Below are positions 8,401 to 14,080 of a stretch of 14,080 nucleotides of DNA, in pieces. The DNA is from Cyclospora cayetanensis (taxonomy: Eukaryota > Apicomplexa > Conoidasida > Eucoccidiorida > Eimeriidae), in contig NW_020312309.1 of NCBI RefSeq assembly GCF_002999335.1, forward strand, positions 1 through 14,080. The letters run 5' to 3'. A program made the position numbers and the translations under genes. Under the pieces are notes generated by a model, which was given only the letters and a program-made list of their open reading frames with translations, did no database searches and was not told where the DNA came from. Within the stretch, counting starts at the first letter, position 1. Every line of letters starts with the position of its first letter.

Positions 8401-8846
8401 GCAGCAAAGTGCAGGACTTTTTGGGAGGCAAGACTGCAGGTAAAGCAGATGTACAAGACCTCAGACTACTTCTGGCTTTCTGTTTGGAGACAAACAACCC
8501 GCGGGCGCAGCAGGCAGCAGCGGGTGCCCTCGCCACCCTTCTGAATAACTCAGATATTGCAAAGGCCCTCCCCAAGTACGATAACTACCAAAACCTCCTA
8601 AAGGCATTCGATGAGGCCACGGAAGAACAGGGACCACTACTAGACCGCCTTGTCGTTTCCCTGTATAATATATGGGGGGAGGAGGCACAGGAGGAGGGGG
8701 AAAAGGCAGTCAAAAGTCGAATTGAACAGGCTGTTGAAGTGCACAGGCACAAACTGAAGGGTCTTTCAGCGGATTTAGCAGTACAAATGATCCCTTCAGG
8801 GCAACCGGAGGGAAGTCGTGCCCTGACGGCCTCCATTGAGACCTGA
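5463..8846 (+). CDS. UNC45: UNC-45/UCS-family myosin co-chaperone (TPR-ARM-UCS protein)
   Basis: The single ORF encodes 1127 residues, somewhat longer than animal UNC-45 (about 930). Three TPRs occupy residues 25-150 (LKAEGNRLF, AAYCNRSMCRL, DYSKALYRQAL). All five carboxylate-clamp positions that hold the EEVD tail of Hsp90/Hsp70 are present: K29, N33, N90, K120 and R124. An armadillo-like helical middle follows, interrupted by low-complexity Ala and Gln runs (about 569-590 and 664-678). Residues from about 760 to 1105 form the UCS domain: ISVNPAL at 894-900, LLSDSYELLQYEGALAITNL at 916-935, and ENDLLRAAALEGWCNLAGSS at 962-981. UCS proteins fold and stabilise myosin heads with Hsp90. The Toxoplasma and Plasmodium orthologues are needed to produce functional class XIV myosin A, the motor of gliding and invasion. 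The start is chosen because the ATG at 5463 (AACATGG) is the first in the frame and lies shortly before TPR1. No intron is needed. The product is cytosolic, with no signal peptide or membrane segment. Confidence 0.93.
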   Translation: MASLRPLGDADAAAAATPTVSSSEIQGLKAEGNRLFKDGDFSAAAAAYSRCIDACKQAEKLGSEASSEFPSEATPYCEPVKSVLAAAYCNRSMCRLKQQDLRGAEADSRAALEIRPDYSKALYRQALALLQLGDLGASASAARRLLRIDPKNAEGARLLMKLNEAALQEQQQHVESRMPSTLLDTAVDATAAEKKRVKAFRDLGRLAQERESLHETLAKEGLLQRLAVFLKQQNVAANAASAADFAQVPAGTTPVVSNAPVPAVVEAAGWELLSSLVQYSPLGMPTTDGCTSSASSEEKVLFKVNEPLCIPPHIKACRTALRRIWTSEELLFTFRRLQRQGLLDPPADNFASVFAADGTIGSSNNKGIDPRRWRGLSAAFLLRVFGHSKQSESESFEHDASFLEAVSSALDCAEASTVQLAALQALSGAADARRRLGLKAKALALRHGVERCLEAALALLSAAVDKAECGGQAVELEAMERNIELTVVTLLRLLGDKERAEADGVDMQRLADQLLSPFLSCCHSKDPNKQAETYVGLKALLFLMTADRETARDFILQGSLLPYILSAATGEAAAAAGLSGTRQQHQQQQAATALILQCLDFLELRQKLLDDSGVDAILKLLRDETRPEALRAKLGVALARVCVHSKVVKEEVLERVNLFILLEELLQQLLQRQQQPGKNKKGMDDDLARCVLELFFFLSLHAEFKSKLVELANFPTGSKDLLRAVLDVGAQFCSNSGSLPRYLLCGGLCNLMKSSADKDRCRKQRGLHGGVDLDESQLEELEAFYDQLPAEAKPVPNGQIDLGDEASVCSLRQVLLERGACKLLVRACTAKPLPSPNVLLAAGSSFFLLAKNEKNRGLLVKEGALRALLTAIGALKTYPEDKRDLQQAAAQLCISVNPALFSYHDALDLVPVVLPLLSDSYELLQYEGALAITNLTSVNEELRQRAFSGDAWRLLGNLLFSENDLLRAAALEGWCNLAGSSKVQDFLGGKTAGKADVQDLRLLLAFCLETNNPRAQQAAAGALATLLNNSDIAKALPKYDNYQNLLKAFDEATEEQGPLLDRLVVSLYNIWGEEAQEEGEKAVKSRIEQAVEVHRHKLKGLSADLAVQMIPSGQPEGSRALTASIET
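7172..7233 (+). repeat. CAG-type trinucleotide tracts coding Ala then Gln
   Basis: Two short runs of the same triplet lie close together inside the UNC-45-like gene. At about 7172-7190 the phase is GCA, giving five Ala. At about 7209-7230 the phase is CAG, giving a QQHQQQQ stretch. A third, weaker Gln-rich patch lies at 7456-7490. CAG tracts read as homopolymeric Ala, Gln or Ser are a well-known hallmark of Eimeria coding sequences. They are shorter here, and they fall in a loop between armadillo-like repeats and outside the TPR and UCS domains. Confidence 0.75.
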
Positions 8847-11112
8847 TAGGACTCAGCACCAACCGCTGAAAACTGCGTTCCCTACTGATGATGCTGCATT
8901 TGGTTATATCTTTGTTGTTTGTATTGCTGGCATGGTTATCCCTGCTACTGCATGCAGATCAGAGGTCCTTTATATGACCATCTTGATGAAGTCTCTGAAC
9001 CTCTCGGATAAAGAACACAGGGATGAATTTTGTTCATGGGGACCCACAGATGTGTTTATTTTGCTTTTAAGGTTACGTGTTCGACCTGCCTAGATTTTCG
9101 AAGGGGGTTCTTGATTCTTCAGATTCGTCCTTTGAATGATCAATAGTAGTTGTCTACGGTGAGTATCAAGGATACAGTTCTTACCTTGTCCCTTTGAGGA
9201 ATCTTAGTCCATTCCTCCTTTTCGTGGCACACATGCACCCCAGCCGAGTGAAAATCTTGTTCACGGAGATGGCTGGATGCGCAAACAGCTTATGCACGTG
9301 GCTTTTTCTTTTCTCTTTAAGTAATCCGGATATGTTAAGTAATTAGTAGTTAAGTCCCAAATGGAATAATATGCAAACATGAACATGCGTATACACAAAA
9401 AAGAGTTTCATCATTGCTCATAAGTTGTGCTAGTTGAACGCTTGTGACACTAGTCTCCGTCAATCTACATCGGTGCGTACGCAAGCGTAGTGCATTGAAG
9501 CTGAAATGCGTGGCATCTCTGTAGTACTGCTGCCATCTGAGGAACTTGTGCTTGTTTCAAGGGATCATGCAGTTGCTCATGGAAGAAATGATCGGAGATT
9601 CAATGTTCACATTGGGTAGATGGTGAATGCCTCAATTAGCTGCTTCATACATGACAGGCTGTGCACGAATTCATGGTTCAAAGCCTAGGATTTTCGGTGC
9701 CGCTGCTTCTTTTACGTGAGGGCTACCACTTACATCGAGCCTGGATAGCACCTGGTAGACTCCAGCAGTCCGTAAAGGTTCCTTCAACGTAATAGATTCA
9801 AAGAGGTGAAAGCGCGAAATCTACATAGTAGCCTTCCAGCAGCAAAACTGCCTCCGTTATTCTACAGGCTGAACAGATACACTTTTGGCGGAGCAGACCA
9901 AATACTGTTGGAGAAGGATGGCACCAGGAATCCCACAGCTCTCCTCGTACAGAGAAGCGGAATCTGTCATCTAGAATTTCAGCCGAAAGCTTTTGGTAGA
10001 AGGTGGCATAGCGGTGCCTTCTTGGAGAGTTTTAATTCGTCCACTCAAAGGTAGGCAACAAAATGTGCCAACAGGGGCCCTCTGCGAGAAGTTGCAAAAA
10101 CGGGCTTCCTTTGACTTGATACATATGAAACGAAATAGTAGTAGGCTCGTGGTGTTGGCTTGATAGTCTTGTGCTGGCGTTACTGCAAGAACTGGAGCAT
10201 GCTGTAGCGGCAACAGTGCCCCATACAAAGTGGAAAGCGGCGCCAATAGTATATACATGTGGATGAGAAAGCCTGAGAGGCGCGCAGCGGGAGAGCTAGT
10301 ACGCCACGACCGTGTTATATCTGTGCGAGCCCACGGTGGCAAAAATTATAAGCACCGCACCGTAGCACTTACATCAGTAGCAGTAGGTTTTACAGTCCAT
10401 AAGCTATGCACACATACATGCATCCATCAATAACCGTTTTTGGTCAGGGCAAGCGACCACATATGGTGCAAGGTCACCAACTGTGGGCTACTAGCTCACA
10501 ATTCACGTTCTAATAGTGTGATGCACTCCCACTTTCACTGTAGAATCTATGATAGAGTCAATATGCGCACCCAAGGAGGTTAGTGTGATGGATTTCGCCT
10601 GTACATTAACTCTACTTCGGTTCTTCAGCCTGCAATCCATTCACTACTGCTGCAGAACGGAACGGCAGGCACTTGTGCTGCTTGGATGCAGCCAAAGAAG
10701 TGGGTACCTCTGGTGTCGCCATGATTATGTGCCTTGGTTCGGTTTAAAAGTTTAGCCTGAAGGAGTCGCAGACTTTTCCTGGTAGGCGCAGCAAGTCGTG
10801 TAAGCCAGTGCTGCGTCCTTTACCGTTAAAAGGCCGAATTGACGGATTGCCATGATGCGGCCAAGGAGCTACTGCCTTAATAAGGGCAGTTTTAGGTGAA
10901 GCACCACGACAAGCACCTGAATGCACGCCATCTTGATGTGTTCTCCCTCCAACAAAGTAACCTGGCCCCGAAAGCAAGTACGCCGGATCTCTAAAGCCCC
11001 AGCGAAGGTCTCTGTGGGGAGACACTTGGCCTTAAACCCAATACAAAACACAGAAATCAGGAAGTACCCTTTGAAGAGGGCTCTCTTCTTTCTTAGTCCT
11101 TGCTCCTTAGGG
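8847..11112. other. Intergenic/UTR region downstream of the UNC-45-like gene
   Basis: About 2.3 kb without a supportable gene. The first few hundred bases after the stop presumably form the 3' UTR; coccidian polyadenylation signals are too variable to place. Open frames up to about 120 codons exist on both strands (for example 9806-10054 forward and 9971-10342 reverse). They overlap one another and show no family motif, and several lack an ATG start. No tRNA, rRNA or retroelement motif was recognised. Confidence 0.55.
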
Positions 11113-11178
11113 TTCCGGCATCACGGCAGAGAGACAGCTGGGCTGCGCGCTGCCCAGCTGTCTCTCTGCAAGCCGGAA
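11113..11178. repeat. Near-perfect inverted repeat able to form a long hairpin
   Basis: An 18-base arm (11126-11143, GCAGAGAGACAGCTGGGC) is followed by an 8-base GC-rich loop (11144-11151) and its exact reverse complement (11152-11169). Outside these, a second arm pair, TTCCGGC (11113-11119) and GCCGGAA (11172-11178), is also perfectly complementary. The two pairs are separated by an internal loop of 6 bases on one side and 2 on the other. In total 25 base pairs lie within 66 bases. This could be a structured RNA, a small-RNA precursor, a foldback element or a cruciform site. It is not followed by a T tract, and nothing indicates a bacterial-type terminator. Its function is unknown. Confidence 0.85.
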
Positions 11179-12329
11179 ATTGATGACCAGTTGCACATAG
11201 CATCTAGCACACGAGCACACACCATTGACTCCTATCATGTTGAACTCACTCTATTATGCAGCGAATAAGATTATGAACAGCCTTACCCAGCGCTCATGTC
11301 TCCTCTACCTCGCGATCGAATTTAAGAAGCAGAGTAGAGAATACTGAAGCGTAGCGTAGCTCGCTAAAATGTATGAAACTACATTTGTCAAAGGCATGTG
11401 AGCAAAGCGCATCCCTTGAAACACAAAAGTTTCTATCCGCTATATTTGGTGCGGGGTACAAGCTTATTTAGTGTCTCTACTTCAGCACATCAGCTAAGTG
11501 TCTCTTCCAATGTCACATCTACACATATGCATTGGCTACCACCGCTCGCAAGGGGCCCTAAACCATAGGCCTACCCCGTAAGAGCCTGTAAAATCATCCC
11601 AAACCTGTATTGGCCTTCGTGTAGTTTGCACGTCCCTCTGTTAAGTTTAAGGCTTCTAGCGCTTTGGGATCCACATGCTCACGCCCGCCCCGCAAATCCT
11701 CAGTCCTAGTTCCGAATGCAAGAGCTACCTCTCAAATGGCTACGCACCCGCAAAATTTTCGATAAGGGAATCAAGGAACAGCAATCTGCGCGTATGGTGC
11801 GTTTGGTGCGGCAATCTCTATGTTGCAGCAATGTGGCGCCGTACGCACTATGTAAATGGCAAGTTTTGCAACTCAGTTCTATGTAGTGCCGCTAATGCGC
11901 TCTAAGCGATTCTTTGTTCCTGAGAGAGTCCCATCAAAAGGGGGAAAAAGTGTGCAAGGGTTTTGTCTTATGCTTGGTAAGTGTATGGCCGCCAGAACAG
12001 GACAAAGGAAGCTATGAAATATGCAAGAGAAAGATGACAAAATATCTGTCTTTGCCGACAACAGAATATATGTAAACAGATGCGACTTAACGGCATTAGT
12101 GTGGGCGGAGACCAGGAAATCAGCAAATGCGAGGCATTTAAACTTACATGAGATAGACGTTGCGGGGAAATACGGTGATTCTTTCTGTTCTAGGTGAGCG
12201 GCAACGATTGCATTGGGCTAATCGGCTCTCGCATGCGCTCGTTTGTCTGCAAGACAAAGCGGGCCTTGGACTACCGCACCCCAATATGCACCAAAGAGTG
12301 TGAGCAGCAGAAAGATATTCATGCGTACT
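11179..12329. other. Non-coding region with no recognised feature
   Basis: About 1.15 kb between the hairpin and the CA microsatellite. The only open frames are short (forward 11675-11905, 76 codons; reverse 11879-12061, 60 codons), without motifs or convincing coding character. I see no RNA gene, retroelement motif or tandem repeat. Confidence 0.5.
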
Positions 12330-12396
12330 TACATACATATACACACACACACACACAAACACAAACATATACATACTTGCACACAAACTTACATGT
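12330..12396. repeat. (CA)n / CATA-rich microsatellite
   Basis: A tract of alternating purine-pyrimidine character starts with ACATACATAT, continues as an uninterrupted (AC)8 run at 12341-12356, and then becomes imperfect (ACAAAC, CATATACATAC, CACACAAAC). It has been read into long apparent ORFs on both strands because the repeat lacks stop codons in several frames. It is a likely length-polymorphic marker between isolates. Confidence 0.9.
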
Positions 12397-12912
12397 ATAC
12401 CAGCAAGTTGTTTCTGCTTACACAAAGGAGAGCCATCCGTAAGCGGGAATCGTAGCAGCTTTGCGCGAACGTTTTTACCATGGCAAGGAGTGAAGGTGTC
12501 GAAGTCCTTTTTCACTGTTTTGTGAGCCCTCCAGGTACCACGTAAAGGGATACAAATTAACGCACCACGGCGTTCTCTGCTGTCGTGCTTCCTGTTGTAT
12601 GCTTTTTGGCTCTGTGGGCACCCTCTGGTGGAGCTTTCAAGCTTTTTGCATGCGCAGGAAGCACTGGTTGACAATGTGTCTACAAAGGGGGGCAACTAAC
12701 ATAAGCGGTTGTTTCGGGCTTTCATTTTTGTGTATCTAATAAACTTTGATTCGTCTCGGTGCTATTAATTGGTCCGTTTGAGTTCATGCAACCTGAGTGT
12801 AGAGGATGGCACGATGAGATTCCTGGTGGTGCCTTGTCTGCATCCTGTCAGATATGCGTCGGGTGGTGGCGTGCGTGACTGCTGTTTTGACAGAATGCTT
12901 CTGGCTCACACT
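12397..12912. other. Non-coding region between the microsatellite and the candidate small gene
   Basis: About 500 bases without a supported gene. A forward open frame (12769-13098) overlaps the small reverse-strand candidate ORF that follows. It is less protein-like, being rich in Cys, Arg and Gly and lacking any motif. If the reverse candidate is real, part of this stretch is its 3' UTR. Confidence 0.4.
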
Positions 12913-13119
12913 TTACTTTGCATGAAGAGTGCTGTGGCTAAAAAATGCCAATACAGGACCGTAATATGCATATTGTTTGAAGACACGCGAAATTCCGGGA
13001 ATAGTGGCATAGCTCTTGGGGAACACAAGGTACATCAACCAAGGGTTTTGGGGCATCAGCATGCCTTCCTTGGCTTTTATATACCTTTGTGGCCATAAAT
13101 CCTGCGAGTATGCAACCAT
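12913..13119 (-). CDS. Candidate small protein, possibly single-pass membrane (unrecognised)
   Basis: On the reverse strand an ATG at 13119-13117 opens a 68-codon frame ending in TAA at 12915-12913. The product begins MVAYSQDLWPQRYIKAKEGM and includes NPWLMYLVFPKSYATIPGIS and KQYAYYGPVLAFF. The mix of Trp, Tyr, Pro, Met and Leu with few Ser, Arg or Cys is unlike the shadow frames around it and resembles small organelle membrane-complex subunits, but I recognise no family. The frame stays open upstream of the ATG to a stop at 13161-13159, so an upstream exon is possible. A run of six T (reverse strand) near the C-terminus falls just where the sequence becomes less hydrophobic. With one T fewer, the tail would be a clearly hydrophobic helix, so an indel or sequencing error is possible. 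The overlapping forward frame makes this uncertain. Confidence 0.33.
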   Translation of the reverse strand: MVAYSQDLWPQRYIKAKEGMLMPQNPWLMYLVFPKSYATIPGISRVFKQYAYYGPVLAFFSHSTLHAK

Positions 13120-13161
13120 GTACTCAAGCGTCAAAGGAGGTGCACCGTTTGGGCTTTGTCA

Positions 13162-14080
13162 ACGTAGCAGGCTGGTGAAACAGCCAGAGTAACTCTGTGC
13201 TCTGTAACGTCGCTGAGGGGTCCATCTAATTGCAGAATTAAGGCTAGCGCAAGACAAAGCTGTGGCACCCACTAAATTTATGATAGGGAGTTTCTGTGTC
13301 AATGAAACTGTACATGTTATAATTAGGGGTGATTGTTCGTTCAGAAAATAAACGGTAGCAATTCACCAGGATCAAGCCCATGACGTGTCTTAGACAATTT
13401 GGCCTGAAACGATGCAACGGCGCGCGCTACTAAATGCAGACCGTAGTGATGGTGAGTCCTGCATTGCTAGGTCGAAAAAAGGTGCGATACAGGACAGCTG
13501 AACACTCTCGGCGGGGAAGCAGCGAAAGCACTTATTGGAAGCCATAAAGGGCAAGACAATTTTTTGCGGAAAATAAGCCCTTTCTCAGTCGTCTTTTGAG
13601 CACACCACCTGTAGGCGTCGCTGGCAGATTCGAAAACACCAGATCCCTTGTGGAATCCATAGTTGAGTCATTGCCACCCAAGAGATTCACGGGGAGTTTC
13701 CCACTGCACGGCCGCACACTCGGTGTTCCATGATGCTCCAAGCTTACCTACGGTTGCTCAGCTACGTCAAAGTTGACAACCCGGGGAAACCTTTGAGCTG
13801 TTAGGCGACTGCGGGTATCTGCTATTAGGTAGTTTCCGTCTCTTCAGTTGTCATTCATGGTAGGGGATTATCCTTGCACCGCAGGCGGCACCGAATCTAA
13901 GGTAAGACTATATACCTTCTCTCAAAAGAAAAGCACAACGCAAACCCAACTAGAACCCGAAATTTCTCTACGGACCTCAGGGAAGCGTAGGCCGGGGAGC
14001 GAAAGTTCGAAGCAAAATCTAGCAGTAGCAATGAAGAGGCTCGCAACGGCATTGCTGAGCCCGATAAACTGTATACTTGT
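13162..14080. other. Right-end region without a supported gene
   Basis: About 900 bases. The largest open frame is on the reverse strand (13532-13741, 69 codons). It has no ATG at its start and matches no family I know, though it could be an internal exon of a reverse-strand gene. A possible reverse-strand splice acceptor (pyrimidine-rich stretch ending in CAG) lies near 13172-13195, but the exon it would open is blocked in the frame of the small candidate ORF. No RNA gene, repeat or retroelement motif was seen. Confidence 0.4.

Noticed and set aside
9672..9692. tRNA B-box-like string (GGTTCAAAGCC)
   Set aside because: No matching A box at the right distance, and no cloverleaf or acceptor stem can be drawn around it.
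10744..11025. 93-codon reverse-strand frame, overlapped by forward 10921-11268
   Set aside because: Overlapping frames on both strands have similar length, and neither has a recognisable domain. The forward one runs through the inverted repeat. There is no reason to prefer either as coding.
12144..12695. 183-codon reverse-strand open frame, with forward frames at 12194-12455
   Set aside because: The frame is held open by the CA microsatellite, which reads as FVCVCVYMYV on the reverse strand. The flanking parts show no family motif, and the forward frames over the repeat are equally artefactual.
13532..13741. 69-codon reverse-strand frame
   Set aside because: It starts at TTG without an in-frame ATG nearby and has no known motif. 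It could be an exon, but there is too little evidence to call it a gene.

Overview
The window reads as nuclear DNA of a coccidian apicomplexan, most likely an Eimeriidae species (Eimeria/Cyclospora type). The evidence is one long intronless gene with balanced base composition, short CAG-derived Gln and Ala runs inside that gene, a myosin co-chaperone of the architecture known from Toxoplasma and Plasmodium, and wide non-coding flanks. The runs are short, which fits Cyclospora better than Eimeria, but the species call is an inference.

Left third (1 to about 3640): every open frame is short, yet read piecewise in all three forward frames the DNA spells, in order, a gag zinc knuckle, an aspartic protease, the protease-RT linker, reverse transcriptase, RNase H, a zinc-binding integrase N-terminus, the integrase core, the integrase C-terminal module and probably a chromodomain. 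This order is diagnostic of a Ty3/gypsy LTR retrotransposon of the chromovirus group. It is a dead copy with at least nine frame switches, many stops and most catalytic residues replaced. The left end (most of gag and the 5' LTR) lies outside the window. No 3' LTR could be delimited.

Middle (5463-8846): a single 1127-codon ORF encodes an UNC-45/UCS-family myosin co-chaperone, with three N-terminal TPRs carrying a complete carboxylate clamp, an armadillo-like central part and a C-terminal UCS domain. It is the only confidently intact gene. In Apicomplexa this family folds the class XIV myosins that drive gliding and invasion. About 1.8 kb of apparently non-coding DNA (3640-5462) separates it from the retroelement fossil and should hold its promoter and 5' UTR.

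Right part (8847-14080): 5.2 kb with no recognisable long gene. It holds a (CA)n microsatellite near 12330-12400, a striking near-perfect 66-base foldback at 11113-11178, and one small reverse-strand ORF (12913-13119) whose composition looks protein-like and which may encode a small membrane protein. Everything else there looks like untranslated or intergenic sequence.
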